From Deltaproteobacteria bacterium (lineage in GTDB: Bacteria; Desulfobacterota; Desulfuromonadia; Desulfuromonadales; BM103): a DNA stretch of 11,590 nucleotides. A model generated the notes under the pieces. The model was given only the letters and a program-made list of their open reading frames with translations. It searched no databases and was not told the origin of the DNA. The translations under genes and the position numbers were made by a program. The stretch covers positions 1 to 11,590 of the forward strand of contig JAGXHL010000013.1 in assembly GCA_024636215.1 (NCBI GenBank), given 5' to 3'. Below, one piece after another: positions 3,780 to 11,590 of this stretch (its first letter is position 1; each line of letters opens with the position of its first letter).

Positions 3780-5921
3780 TCAGCCAATACTGGCCAACTC
3801 CAAACGCTTGCCCCAGCGCTCCCTCAGCACTTTTTGGACCTCTTTTGATTTTCTGAATTCATCACTTTCGGCATAGGCAAAAGCATCCTGACGAGCGTCT
3901 TCGAGGATACGACCGTCTCGCAGGATATTGGCCACGCGGAAGTCGGGCAAGCCACTCTGACGGGTACCGAGAAACTCGCCGGGTCCGCGGATTTCAAGGT
4001 CCGCTTCAGCGATTTCAAAACCGTCGTTGGTTGACCTCATAACTTCAAGTCGTTTCTCGCCTTCTTCGCTGCACTTGTATGATTTCAATAGGATACAGAT
4101 ACTGCTTGCTTTCCCCCTGCCAACTCTGCCGCGTAATTGATGCAGCTGGGCAAGGCCAAAGCGTTCGGCATGCTCAACCAGCATGACCGTTGCATTGGGA
4201 ACATCAATGCCGACTTCAATGACCGTAGTGGACACCAGGATGTCAAGCTCATGATTTTTAAAGCGCGCCATGATGGCTTCTTTTTCTGCTGGCTTCATGC
4301 GGCCATGCAGCAGGCCAAGTCTTGCCTGAGGAAATACTTCATTTTTGAGCTGCTCTGCCCCTTCCGTCGCTGCTAAAAGGTCACTTTTCTCGGATTCTTC
4401 GACGAGAGGATAAACGATGTAAGCCTGGTTGCCCTGCTCGATTTCTTGAACCAGACGATTGTAGACACGGCCTCTTTGAGCCTCCGAGGCGACAAAGGTT
4501 TCGACAGCTGTTCGGCCGGGAGGCATTTCATCGATCACGGAGAGGGCGAGATCGCCATAAACGGTAAGCGATAAAGTTCTCGGGATGGGCGTGGCTGTCA
4601 TCACCAGAATATGCGGGTTGATCCCCTTCCCTCTTAATACGGCGCGCTGGCGGACTCCGAAGCGATGTTGTTCATCGATAATACCCAGACCGAGTTGTTT
4701 GAATTCCACACCATCCTGCAAAACCGCATGGGTGCCGACCACCAGGTGGACCTCCCCTGCCCTCAAAGCGTCAACAATAGCACGCTTTTCGGCTACCGGC
4801 AGTTTGCCGCGCAGGAGCACGGTCTTAAGGCCCAGGATTTCAAACCAGTTGTGAAACTGCAGGTAGTGCTGCTCGGCGAGGATCTCCGTCGGCGCCACGA
4901 CCGCCACCTGGGTGTCATTCTCGATGGCGACCAGCGCTGCCATCATCGCGACAATCGTTTTACCGCAACCTACGTCGCCCTGGATCAGGCGATTCATCGG
5001 GTGCGGCGACATCAGGTCGTGCTTGATTTCTCCAAGGACACGACGCTGAGCGGATGTGAGTCGATATGGCAAGGCTGCTGCCAGAGGTTTGGTGTATTTG
5101 TGGGTAACAGCAAATGGTATGCCTGCTTCCAGAATAACCCCGCGCCGCTTGAGAGCGAGGCCCAGCTCCAGGAAAAAAAACTCATCATAAACCAGCGACT
5201 GAAGTGCCGGACTGCGTTTGTTCTCCAGTTGCTCGATATCGGTATCGTTCGAAGGCCAATGGATCTGCTGCAAGGCATCAGAAAGGGGCAGAAATTTATA
5301 TCTGGACCGGATCGTTATCGGCAGGGGGGATTGGACATATGGTGCATAGAGGTCAACGGCCTGCTTCCAGATTCTGCGAGCAGCATACTGGGTCAGGCCT
5401 TCAGTGAGCGGATAGACGGGCAGTATGCGTCCAAAAGCCAAAGGATCTGAGCTTTGATAATCTGCAAGGGACTGATCATTGGCCAGAAACTCGGTATCGG
5501 GATGGTGGATTTCACGCATTGCCCCGTAGCGCTTGACCTCTCCGGTAAAGACCGCCCTTTTGCCGATCGTGAAACGTTTTTCCATTCCAGCCTTGCGATA
5601 ATGAAACCACTTGAGGACAATCTGACCAGTCCCGTCGCTGACCACTACTTCAAAGATTTTGCGGCGGGCACGCGAAGTCGTGGCTTCGCCGCAGGCCAGG
5701 ATTTGCCCGGAAAAAACTTCATGCACTCCATCACGCAAGTGCGCTATCTTTCTGAATTGTCTACGGTCTTCGTAACGGTGAGGCAGGACGTAGAGAAGAT
5801 CCTCTACAGTGTGAATATCAAGCTTGGCGAGTTTTTCAGCGACACGGGGACCAACCCCCTTGAGATGAACAACAGGGGTAGAGAGCTGTTGGCGAGATTG
5901 GTCTGTGGACGCCCTGGTCAT
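3780..5921 (-). CDS. recG: ATP-dependent DNA helicase RecG
   Basis: 713 aa, near the family's usual size (about 690). RecG is a monomeric double-strand DNA translocase that regresses stalled replication forks and unwinds Holliday junctions, D-loops and R-loops. The N-terminal helix-hairpin-helix-like VVHLKGVGPRVAEKL (17-31) and PHRYEDRR (47-54) open the wedge/OB domain (about 55-150). Helicase motifs follow: Walker A GDVGCGKT (315-322), where Cys replaces the more usual Ser; DEQHRFG (416-422); TATPIPRTL (442-450); STTVIEVGIDVPNA (564-577); and QLRGRVGRG (595-603). The TRG translocation motif is DLEIRGPGEFLGTRQSG (641-657). All core motifs are intact. The ATG is preceded by AGGGG at moderate distance. 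It is transcribed toward dif and lies behind repeat copy B, 252 bp after the DUF1858-type gene, so a promoter of its own is plausible. Confidence 0.98.
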   Translation of the reverse strand: MTRASTDQSRQQLSTPVVHLKGVGPRVAEKLAKLDIHTVEDLLYVLPHRYEDRRQFRKIAHLRDGVHEVFSGQILACGEATTSRARRKIFEVVVSDGTGQIVLKWFHYRKAGMEKRFTIGKRAVFTGEVKRYGAMREIHHPDTEFLANDQSLADYQSSDPLAFGRILPVYPLTEGLTQYAARRIWKQAVDLYAPYVQSPLPITIRSRYKFLPLSDALQQIHWPSNDTDIEQLENKRSPALQSLVYDEFFFLELGLALKRRGVILEAGIPFAVTHKYTKPLAAALPYRLTSAQRRVLGEIKHDLMSPHPMNRLIQGDVGCGKTIVAMMAALVAIENDTQVAVVAPTEILAEQHYLQFHNWFEILGLKTVLLRGKLPVAEKRAIVDALRAGEVHLVVGTHAVLQDGVEFKQLGLGIIDEQHRFGVRQRAVLRGKGINPHILVMTATPIPRTLSLTVYGDLALSVIDEMPPGRTAVETFVASEAQRGRVYNRLVQEIEQGNQAYIVYPLVEESEKSDLLAATEGAEQLKNEVFPQARLGLLHGRMKPAEKEAIMARFKNHELDILVSTTVIEVGIDVPNATVMLVEHAERFGLAQLHQLRGRVGRGKASSICILLKSYKCSEEGEKRLEVMRSTNDGFEIAEADLEIRGPGEFLGTRQSGLPDFRVANILRDGRILEDARQDAFAYAESDEFRKSKEVQKVLRERWGKRLELASIG
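4624..4631 (-). other. KOPS-like octamer GGGAAGGG (- strand) pointing toward dif
   Basis: The + strand reads CCCTTCCC, so GGGAAGGG is on the - strand, right of dif and oriented toward it. It lies within recG. Confidence 0.35.
4755..4762 (-). other. KOPS-like octamer GGGCAGGG (- strand) pointing toward dif
   Basis: The + strand reads CCCTGCCC. Same polarity as the copy at 4624-4631, within recG and directed toward dif. Confidence 0.35.
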
Positions 5922-5943
5922 CTCAGCAACCCCTAAAGATAAT

Positions 5944-6121
5944 TAGTTTTCGTCCGGAAACGGCCCTTTTCCGCAATCTCTGCGTCAATCTGCAGATTTG
6001 ATTGTGCGGCGTAAAGCACTACGCCTCCGCTCAAATCCTTGATTTCCTTGACCTTGCGAAAAATTGCTCGCTTCCAGATCGAAAACTGCACCGTGTCCAT
6101 CCGGAGTTTCCGGATGGACAC
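5944..6121 (-). repeat. Intergenic leader repeat, copy B (full length), upstream of recG
   Basis: About 178 bp. The 140 bp from 5944 to 6083 match 11451-11590 with five substitutions and no gaps. The ends are imperfect inverted repeats: GTTTTCGTCCGGAAACGG at 5946-5963, and on the other strand GTTTTCGATCTGGAAGCG up to 6085. Inside, GGCGTA and TACGCC form a hairpin around a 6-nt loop (6008-6025), and CGCAATC/GATTGtGCG pair further out. Beyond the outer arm is a perfect 13-bp hairpin with a GTT loop (6093-6105 with 6109-6121). Read toward recG, the hairpin comes first and the arm ending CGAAAAC lies 24 bp before the recG ATG. Confidence 0.8.
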
Positions 6122-6173
6122 TAGTTAGTCATTTACCTTATGTCTCAGTGCCCACATCTCTCTGTGACAGGGC

Positions 6174-6368
6174 CTAAAATAAAGCGTTCAACGCTTTAAG
6201 CAAATCTTCAACATCCAGGCCGTGCGCTGTGGCACCCTGCTCGAGGGTTTCGTTCATAGCGCCCATACAGCCAACGCAGCCAAGGTTGAACGAACCAAGC
6301 ACTTTGACAACTTCAGGACTTTTCTGCATAACTTCATGAAAGGTCATATCTTTTGTGATAACAGGCAT
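6174..6368 (-). CDS. DUF1858-type redox-disulfide domain protein (hybrid-cluster-protein-associated)
   Basis: A 64-aa single-domain protein. MPVITKDMTFHEVMQKSPEVVKVL (1-24) is the helical DUF1858 start, and FNLGCVGCMGAMNETLEQGA (27-46) carries the C31-x2-C34 pair and the ETLEQGAxAHG signature of the family named hybrid cluster protein-associated redox disulfide domain. Such proteins are small, cytosolic and common in anaerobes; the CxxC pair is thought to act in thiol redox or metal handling, but no reaction has been assigned. No hybrid cluster protein gene is in this window. The gene starts 11 bp after the greA stop with AGGAG 7 nt before ATG, so it is very likely co-transcribed with greA. 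Confidence 0.88.
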   Translation of the reverse strand: MPVITKDMTFHEVMQKSPEVVKVLGSFNLGCVGCMGAMNETLEQGATAHGLDVEDLLKALNALF

Positions 6369-6379
6369 TTGGGTTGCTC

Positions 6380-6856
6380 CTAAACGTATTTAATATCAAT
6401 AACTTCGTAAGTTCTGATGCCGGATGGAACCTTGATATTGACTTCATCGTCAACACGATGACCGATCAGGGCTTTGGCGACCGGACTGTTGATAGAGATC
6501 AACCCCGACTTGATGTTTGCCTCATCCTGGCCGACTATGCGGTAAGTGACTTCAACCTCGGACTCGACATCGTAAAGCTTAACGGTGGCGCCGAAGACAA
6601 TTTTATCGGTGTCCAGTTCAGCGGGATCTATAATTTGGGCACGGGCCATCTTGCCGTTGATTTCAGAAATGCGTCCTTCTACAAAGCCCTGGCGCTCTTT
6701 GGCTGCATCATATTCGGCATTCTCTGAAAGATCGCCGTGATCGCGTGCTTCGGCAATGTCCTGGATGACCTTGGGACGTTCAACCCGAATGAGGTGTTTC
6801 AACTCTTCCTGGAGTTTCTGATGTCCCTCAGGCGTCATGGGTACGGTTTCTGACAT
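6380..6856 (-). CDS. greA: Transcription elongation factor GreA
   Basis: 158 aa, the standard GreA length. GreA enters the RNA polymerase secondary channel and stimulates cleavage of backtracked transcripts. Residues 1-77 form the antiparallel coiled coil. Its tip, [19 protein letters not shown] (36-54), holds the catalytic acidic residues D42 and E45, equivalent to D41 and E44 of E. coli GreA. Residues about 80-158 are the FKBP-like C-terminal domain, with [25 protein letters not shown] matching the conserved GreA segment. AAGGAAG upstream supports the ATG at 6854-6856. It lies 107 bp downstream of carB, beyond an intrinsic terminator, and is followed within 11 bp by the DUF1858-type gene. 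Expression may come from terminator read-through or a short promoter in the gap that I cannot resolve. Confidence 0.97.
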   Translation of the reverse strand: MSETVPMTPEGHQKLQEELKHLIRVERPKVIQDIAEARDHGDLSENAEYDAAKERQGFVEGRISEINGKMARAQIIDPAELDTDKIVFGATVKLYDVESEVEVTYRIVGQDEANIKSGLISINSPVAKALIGHRVDDEVNIKVPSGIRTYEVIDIKYV

Positions 6857-6892
6857 AACAATTTCTTCCTTGCAGACAGACTGCTTGGCTAT

Positions 6893-6929
6893 GAATAAAA
6901 TTGTTCGGGCAGGATAACCCGCCCGAACA
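6893..6929 (-). terminator. Intrinsic terminator after carB
   Basis: TGTTCGGGC (6902-6910 on the + strand) and GCCCGAACA (6921-6929) form a perfect 9-bp GC-rich stem with a 10-nt loop. On the - strand the stem is followed by AATTTTATTC, as expected for termination of leftward carB transcription. On the + strand the stem is not followed by T residues, so it acts leftward only. Confidence 0.8.
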
Positions 6930-6963
6930 GTAGAATCTCAAACAATTAAAAACGGATAGAGGA

Positions 6964-9900
6964 CTAGCCGTTTCGAGGATAATACTCCTGCAACGGGGTA
7001 ACGTCAAGACTTTCCCGCTTCAGGGCCAGGATACCATCCGCAGCCGCCTGGATTCCGGCGACCGTTGTAAAGTAGGCAACGTTGTGCATAAGCGCTGATC
7101 GACGGATGGAAAACGAGTCAATGATCGACTGGGTCCCGAAGGTTGTGTTGAAGACCAGGGAAATCTGATTATTCTTGATGGCATCAACACAGTGAGGGCG
7201 CCCTTCCTTGACCTTGTTGATCGGAATGGCCTCCACTCCGTAGGCCCGCAGAAAAGACGCAGTGCCGCCGGTTGCGACGATCTCGAAGCCGGCGTCACGC
7301 AGCTTGAGGACCGGCTCAACGATTGCCGCCTTATCCTCTTCCTTGACGCTGACAAAAACCTGGCCGGAGGTTGGCAGTCGAACGTTTGCACCCAGCTGGG
7401 CCTTGGCAAAAGCCTTGCCGAACTCGGCGTCGATGCCCATAACCTCGCCGGTTGATTTCATTTCCGGTCCAAGCAGGCTGTCGACACCCGGGAACTTGGT
7501 AAACGGAAAGACCGACTCCTTGATCGAGATGTGCTCGGGGATAATTTCTTCTTCGATGCCAAGCTCAGTGAGAGTCTTGCCGGCCATAACCCGGGCTGCA
7601 ATCTTGGCCAGAGGCCGTCCTGTGGCCTTGGAGACAAAGGGCGCGGTTCGACTGGCACGTGGATTGACCTCAAGCAGGAAAATCTCGTCATCCTTGACCG
7701 CAAACTGGATATTCATCAGCCCGCAGACGCCGAGCTCAAGGGCCAGAGCAATGGTCTGGCGACGAATCTCATCGACAATCGATTTATCCAGCGAATAAGG
7801 AGGCAGCACGCAAGCAGAATCTCCGGAGTGAATGCCTGCCTCTTCGATATGCTGCATAATGCCGCCGATCACAACGTTTTCGCGGTCGCACAGTGCGTCC
7901 ACATCGACTTCGATTGCCTGGCTGAGGAACTTGTCGACCAGGATCGGATGATCGGGAGACGCCTCAACCGCATATTGCATGTAGTCGCGCAATTGCTGGA
8001 GGTCGTGGACAATCTCCATGGCACGCCCGCCCAGAACGTAACTGGGTCTGACCACAACGGGGTAGCCGACACGTTCGGCGATCTTCTCCGCCTCGGGCAC
8101 CGACCTGGCGATTCCGTTAGCGGGCTGCTTCAGGCCCAGCTTGTGCAGGAGGGCCTGGAAACGCTCGCGGTCCTCGGCACGGTCGATGGCGTCCGGCGTG
8201 GTTCCGATGATCGGCACGCCGGCTTTTTCCAGAGCCACAGCAAGTTTAAGCGGCGTCTGGCCGCCAAACTGGACAATCACCCCATGTGGTTGCTCGACGT
8301 GCACGATCTCGAGGACATCCTCGAAGGTTAACGGCTCAAAATAGAGACGGTCCGAAGTATCATAGTCGGTTGAAACCGTCTCCGGGTTACAGTTGACCAT
8401 AATGGTCTCGTAGTCATCTTCAGCCAGGGCAAAAACGCCGTGGACACAACAGTAATCGAACTCGATCCCCTGGCCGATACGATTCGGCCCACCACCGAGG
8501 ATCATGATCTTCTTGCGGTCGGTTGGCTCCGCTTCACACTCTTCTTCATATGAAGAGTAGAGATACGGGGTAAAGGCTTCGAATTCGGCGCCACAGGTAT
8601 CCACCCGCTTGTAAACAGGCCGGATATTGAGCTTGTGGCGAAGGCTGCGGACTTTATCCTCGTGCATCTCCCAGAGCTTGCCCAGGCGCATGTCCGAGAA
8701 ACCCATCTGTTTGGCTTCGCGCAACAGCGACTGAAACACTTCTCCCTCTGGTTGCTCCAGCAAACCAGCGGCCTTGAGCAGCCGTTCCTCCATCGCCACG
8801 ATCTGGGCGATGTTATGCAGAAACCAGCGATCAATGTAGGTCAGAGCAAAGATCTCGTCGATCGAAAGCCCTGCCCGCATGGCGTCGGCGATATACCAGA
8901 GGCGCTCCCAGTTGGGGACCCGCAGCTTTTCCTCAAGGGCATGCAGCTCTGAGTCGTCGAGCGTGCGTCGATTCAGTTCTGCGTCATCAAAGAAGCGGCT
9001 CTCAAACCCACAGGAGCCGATCTCCAGGGAACGCAGGGCTTTCTGCAGGCTCTCCTTGAAGGTGCGGCCAATCGACATGGCCTCGCCAACCGATTTCATC
9101 TGGGTCGTCAAGGTGGCGTCGGCCTGCGGGAATTTTTCAAAGGTGAAGCGCGGCATTTTGGTGACCACGTAATCGATAGTCGGCTCAAACGAGGCGTAAG
9201 TCTCGCGGGTGATATCGTTGGGGATTTCGTCAAGGGTATAACCCACCGAAAGCTTGGCCGCGATCTTGGCAATCGGGAAGCCGGTCGCCTTTGAAGCCAG
9301 AGCCGAAGAGCGCGATACCCGCGGGTTCATTTCAATGACAACCATGCGGCCGTCATCAGGATTGATACCGAACTGAATGTTCGAACCACCGGTCTCAACG
9401 CCGATTTCGCGGATAATCCGGATCGAAGCATCACGCAGGAGTTGATACTCCTTGTCAGTGAGGGTCTGTGCCGGGGCGACGGTGATGGAGTCGCCGGTGT
9501 GAACGCCCATGGGATCGAGGTTTTCGATGGAGCAGATAATTACCACGTTGTCAGCGGTGTCGCGCATCACCTCAAGCTCGAACTCTTTCCAACCGATCAC
9601 GGATTCTTCAACCAGAACCTCATCGGTAGGGGACGCTTCGATTCCGGCCATGACGATCTGCATGTACTCTTCCATGTTGTAGGCGATGCCGCCGCCGGTT
9701 CCGCCGAGCGTAAAGGAGGGGCGGATGATCACCGGGAAGCCAATGCTTTCAATAATTTCTATGGCTTCTTTGCGGCTGTGGGCGAGGCCGGATTTGGGGA
9801 CTGCGATGCCGATATTCTCCATGGCCGCTTTGAAGAGAGTGCGATCTTCCGCTTTTTCAATCGCGGGCAACTTCGCACCGATCAATTCAACATTGTACTT

Positions 9901-10227
9901 GTCGAGAGTGCCGTTTTTGGCAACAGCGACAGCACAGTTGAGGGCCGTCTGGCCGCCAAGGGTCGGTAGCAGGGCCTGCGGTCTTTCTTTGGCGATAATA
10001 CGTGCCAGCGTGTCCGGGTTGACCGGTTCGACATAGGTTCGATCGGCAAAGTCGGGGTCCGTCATAATCGTCGCCGGATTGGAATTGAGCAGAACGACTT
10101 CGTAGCCCTCCTCTTTCAGAGCCTTGCAGGCCTGGGTTCCGGAATAGTCAAATTCACAGGCCTGGCCGATGACAATCGGGCCGGCACCCACAATGAGAAT
10201 CTTTTTGATATCAGTTCTTTTTGGCAT
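6964..10227 (-). CDS. carB: Carbamoyl-phosphate synthase large subunit
   Basis: 1087 aa, normal for the fused synthetase subunit. It makes carbamoyl phosphate from bicarbonate, two ATP and ammonia channelled from CarA, feeding pyrimidine and arginine synthesis. The two homologous halves are clear: carboxyphosphate domain from [23 protein letters not shown] (8-30) with [10 protein letters not shown] (175-184) and [18 protein letters not shown] (299-316); carbamoyl-phosphate domain from [22 protein letters not shown] (572-593) with [14 protein letters not shown] (727-740) and [18 protein letters not shown] (853-870). The C-terminal MGS-like allosteric domain (about 940-1075) keeps ATGGTASF (985-992), KVKEGRPH and NTT (1027-1029), positions that bind UMP or IMP in E. 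coli. ATG is preceded by AAGGAAG. It follows carA by 76 bp and ends at an intrinsic terminator. Confidence 0.99.
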   Translation of the reverse strand: MPKRTDIKKILIVGAGPIVIGQACEFDYSGTQACKALKEEGYEVVLLNSNPATIMTDPDFADRTYVEPVNPDTLARIIAKERPQALLPTLGGQTALNCAVAVAKNGTLDKYNVELIGAKLPAIEKAEDRTLFKAAMENIGIAVPKSGLAHSRKEAIEIIESIGFPVIIRPSFTLGGTGGGIAYNMEEYMQIVMAGIEASPTDEVLVEESVIGWKEFELEVMRDTADNVVIICSIENLDPMGVHTGDSITVAPAQTLTDKEYQLLRDASIRIIREIGVETGGSNIQFGINPDDGRMVVIEMNPRVSRSSALASKATGFPIAKIAAKLSVGYTLDEIPNDITRETYASFEPTIDYVVTKMPRFTFEKFPQADATLTTQMKSVGEAMSIGRTFKESLQKALRSLEIGSCGFESRFFDDAELNRRTLDDSELHALEEKLRVPNWERLWYIADAMRAGLSIDEIFALTYIDRWFLHNIAQIVAMEERLLKAAGLLEQPEGEVFQSLLREAKQMGFSDMRLGKLWEMHEDKVRSLRHKLNIRPVYKRVDTCGAEFEAFTPYLYSSYEEECEAEPTDRKKIMILGGGPNRIGQGIEFDYCCVHGVFALAEDDYETIMVNCNPETVSTDYDTSDRLYFEPLTFEDVLEIVHVEQPHGVIVQFGGQTPLKLAVALEKAGVPIIGTTPDAIDRAEDRERFQALLHKLGLKQPANGIARSVPEAEKIAERVGYPVVVRPSYVLGGRAMEIVHDLQQLRDYMQYAVEASPDHPILVDKFLSQAIEVDVDALCDRENVVIGGIMQHIEEAGIHSGDSACVLPPYSLDKSIVDEIRRQTIALALELGVCGLMNIQFAVKDDEIFLLEVNPRASRTAPFVSKATGRPLAKIAARVMAGKTLTELGIEEEIIPEHISIKESVFPFTKFPGVDSLLGPEMKSTGEVMGIDAEFGKAFAKAQLGANVRLPTSGQVFVSVKEEDKAAIVEPVLKLRDAGFEIVATGGTASFLRAYGVEAIPINKVKEGRPHCVDAIKNNQISLVFNTTFGTQSIIDSFSIRRSALMHNVAYFTTVAGIQAAADGILALKRESLDVTPLQEYYPRNG

Positions 10228-10238
10228 TTTGCTTCCTT

Positions 10239-10312
10239 GGTAGCGCGTAGCGGGGGGCGCGTTGCGCGAAAAGTCTTAAGATCTCGTCTTTCCTCGCGAC
10301 GCGCTACGCGCC
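10239..10312 (-). other. Long GC-rich inverted repeat spanning the carA stop and the carA-carB gap
   Basis: The right arm (10294-10312) includes the carA TAG. It pairs with the left arm (10239-10269): GCGCGTAGCG (10243-10252) with CGCTACGCGC (10302-10311), and GCGCGT-tg-CGCGA with TCGCGACGCGC. Together they make about 18 pairs, interrupted by a G-rich bulge and a 2-nt bulge. The loop is about 24 nt, contains AGATCT and is closed by AAAG/CTTT. The stem ends 11 bp before carB and close to its ribosome site, so it could affect carB translation, stabilise carA mRNA, or be an inserted palindromic repeat. Confidence 0.6.
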
Positions 10313-11434
10313 ACGGTTCTTCCATCTCTCCATCATCTCGATGAATTCATCAAACAGGTAATTGGCATCGTGCGGTCCGGGAGAAGCTTCCGGATGGTAC
10401 TGCACTGAGAAGGCCGGCATCGACTTATGCTGCAGTCCTTCCACGGTGTTGTCGTTGAGGTTGATGTGGGTAACAAACGCATCCTCTTGCAGACTGTCGG
10501 CGTCTACGGCGAAGCCATGGTTCTGCGCGGTGATTTCTACACTGTGTCCAGCACCACGCCGTACCGGCTGATTGCCACCTCGATGACCGAACTTCAACTT
10601 GTAGGTCTTGCCTCCCAGGGCGATCGCAAGCAGTTGATGACCGAGACAGATGCCGAAGAGCGGAACCTTGCCGAGCAGTTGACGGATCGCCTCCTGGGCA
10701 TAGCTGATCGGCTCCGGATCACCGGGACCGTTGCTGAGGAAGACGCCGTCAGGATGCATCGCCAGAACCTCCTCGGCGGGAGTATCGGCCGGCACAACGG
10801 TCACCGCGCAGCCCTTGCTGACCAGGTTGCGCAGGATGTTGTACTTGATGCCGAAGTCGTAGGCGACGACCTTGTAATCGGCCGGTCCCTGGCGCTTCTC
10901 ATAACCAGCACTTAAATCCCAGGTGCCCTCGTTCCAGTCGTAGGGTTGCTTGCAGGTCACCTCCTGAACCAGATCCTGGCCGACGATTGAGGGCGCCAGC
11001 TTGGCTTTTGCCACCAGACTGTCGGTATCCAGATCGATTGTCGAGATAACACCGGTCTGAGCGCCCTTGTCACGGATGTGGCGAACCAGCGCACGGGTGT
11101 CGATACCGGAGAGGCCGATGATGTTGTTCTCCTTGAGGTAAGCATCAAGGGAAAGATCGGAACGCCAGCTGCTCGGAATCTCACAGGCTTCCTTGACGAT
11201 AAACCCGGCCAGGTGGGGCTTTGAGGATTCTATATCTTCACGGTTGAAGCCATAGTTGCCGATCAGCGGGTAAGTCATGGTTACAATTTCCCCGCGATAG
11301 GAAGGATCGGTCAGAATCTCCTGATAACCGGACATACTGGTATTAAAGACCACTTCTCCCGAGGTTTCACCGGAGGCGCCGAAGGCTTGACCGAAGAAAA
11401 CTCTGCCATCGGCCAGGGCCAATGCTGCTCTCAT
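10304..11434 (-). CDS. carA: Carbamoyl-phosphate synthase small (glutaminase) subunit
   Basis: 376 aa from the ATG at 11432-11434. It is the glutamine amidotransferase that hydrolyses glutamine and passes ammonia to CarB. The N-terminal CPSase small-chain domain (about 1-130) includes [22 protein letters not shown] and [16 protein letters not shown]. The class I GATase domain (about 188-370) has SNGPGDPEP, the nucleophile elbow [19 protein letters not shown] with C263, and [11 protein letters not shown] with H347 and E349, completing the catalytic triad. AAGGAG with 6-nt spacing sets the ATG start; a TTG six bases further upstream abuts the Shine-Dalgarno and can be dismissed. The stop lies in the arm of a long inverted repeat before carB. 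Repeat copy C ends immediately upstream of the ribosome site. Confidence 0.98.
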   Translation of the reverse strand: MRAALALADGRVFFGQAFGASGETSGEVVFNTSMSGYQEILTDPSYRGEIVTMTYPLIGNYGFNREDIESSKPHLAGFIVKEACEIPSSWRSDLSLDAYLKENNIIGLSGIDTRALVRHIRDKGAQTGVISTIDLDTDSLVAKAKLAPSIVGQDLVQEVTCKQPYDWNEGTWDLSAGYEKRQGPADYKVVAYDFGIKYNILRNLVSKGCAVTVVPADTPAEEVLAMHPDGVFLSNGPGDPEPISYAQEAIRQLLGKVPLFGICLGHQLLAIALGGKTYKLKFGHRGGNQPVRRGAGHSVEITAQNHGFAVDADSLQEDAFVTHINLNDNTVEGLQHKSMPAFSVQYHPEASPGPHDANYLFDEFIEMMERWKNRGA

Positions 11435-11450
11435 ACACAACTCCTTAACT

Positions 11451-11590
11451 TAGTTTTCGTCCGGAAACGGCCCTTTTCCGCAATCTCTGCGTCAATCGGC
11501 GGATTTGATTGTGCGGCGTAAAGTGCTACGCCTCCGCTCAAATCCTTGATTTCCTTGACCTTGCGAAAAATTGCTCGTTTCCAGATCGAA
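11451..11590 (-). repeat. Intergenic leader repeat, copy C (cut by window edge), upstream of carA
   Basis: The 140 bp visible match 5944-6083 at 135 positions without gaps. The five differences include two in GGCGTA-AAGYRC-TACGCC that fall in the loop, and two at AATC-GGCG-GATT that leave the flanking complementary tetramers intact. The arm ending CGAAAAC is followed by TAAGTTAAGGAG and the carA ATG. The rest of the element, including any 13-bp hairpin, lies beyond the window. Confidence 0.8.

Noticed and set aside
5933..6121. A 62-codon leftward frame through repeat copy B (62 aa), partly open in copy C too
   Set aside because: Four of the five differences between B and C change amino acids, copy A deletes most of the frame, and the DNA is explained by a palindromic repeat. 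No evidence of purifying selection.
6093..6121. Perfect 13-bp hairpin as a terminator for the DUF1858-type gene
   Set aside because: No T-run follows on either strand, and a related hairpin with the same placement belongs to repeat copy A, so it is better treated as part of the repeat.
7531..8331. Long frames antisense to carB, recG and the flavoprotein gene (for example 266, 261 and 222 codons)
   Set aside because: They are antisense shadows of well-conserved genes with intact family motifs and have no independent support.
11435..11440. TTG start adding two residues to carA
   Set aside because: The TTG abuts AAGGAG with no spacer, whereas the ATG at 11432-11434 has a 6-nt spacer and gives the usual CarA N-terminus.

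Overview
The window looks like chromosomal DNA from an anaerobic deltaproteobacterium of the Desulfuromonas/Geobacter/Pelobacter type. This is an inference from gene content: carA-carB-greA followed by a DUF1858-type redox-disulfide protein, an iron-sulfur flavoprotein and a ferredoxin-nitroreductase. No rRNA or other phylogenetic marker is present. The window has two arms. Every gene left of about 2.24 kb reads rightward and every gene right of about 2.5 kb reads leftward. The arms meet at a strong match to a XerC/XerD dif site at 3438-3465. Perfect GGGNAGGG octamers (the E. coli KOPS consensus) occur twice left of dif on the + strand and twice right of it on the - strand, all pointing at dif, and I found none pointing away. 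The simplest reading is that the window spans the replication terminus.

Left arm (1-2380): the tail of a response-regulator receiver domain, a nitroreductase with a fused N-terminal two-cluster ferredoxin, a 29-residue single-span membrane peptide, and an iron-sulfur flavoprotein. Hairpins of one degenerate family sit at the 3' ends of the first three genes.

Centre (2382-3465): a 17-bp direct repeat, ACGTCGCATAATATATA, brackets about 1.06 kb. The right copy is a complete dif. The left copy has the XerC arm and central hexamer but a diverged XerD arm. This is the layout expected of a small integrative element exploiting Xer (IMEX type). Its leftward cargo is a 53-aa ribbon-helix-helix protein overlapping a 170-aa protein that I do not recognise. 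Three CCGAC repeats at exact 10-bp spacing lie just past the operon's end. This is the best candidate for an undescribed system.

Right arm (3466-11590): a 314-bp gene-free stretch, recG, the DUF1858-type protein, greA, an intrinsic terminator, carB and carA. carA and carB make carbamoyl phosphate for pyrimidines and arginine. GreA rescues backtracked RNA polymerase. RecG remodels stalled forks.

An intergenic repeat of up to about 180 bp occurs three times, before the flavoprotein gene (internally deleted copy), recG and carA. In all three the same end faces the start codon, 19 to 24 bp upstream. Its arms fold into a long stem preserved by compensating or wobble changes. It may be a mobile palindromic repeat or a shared leader RNA.
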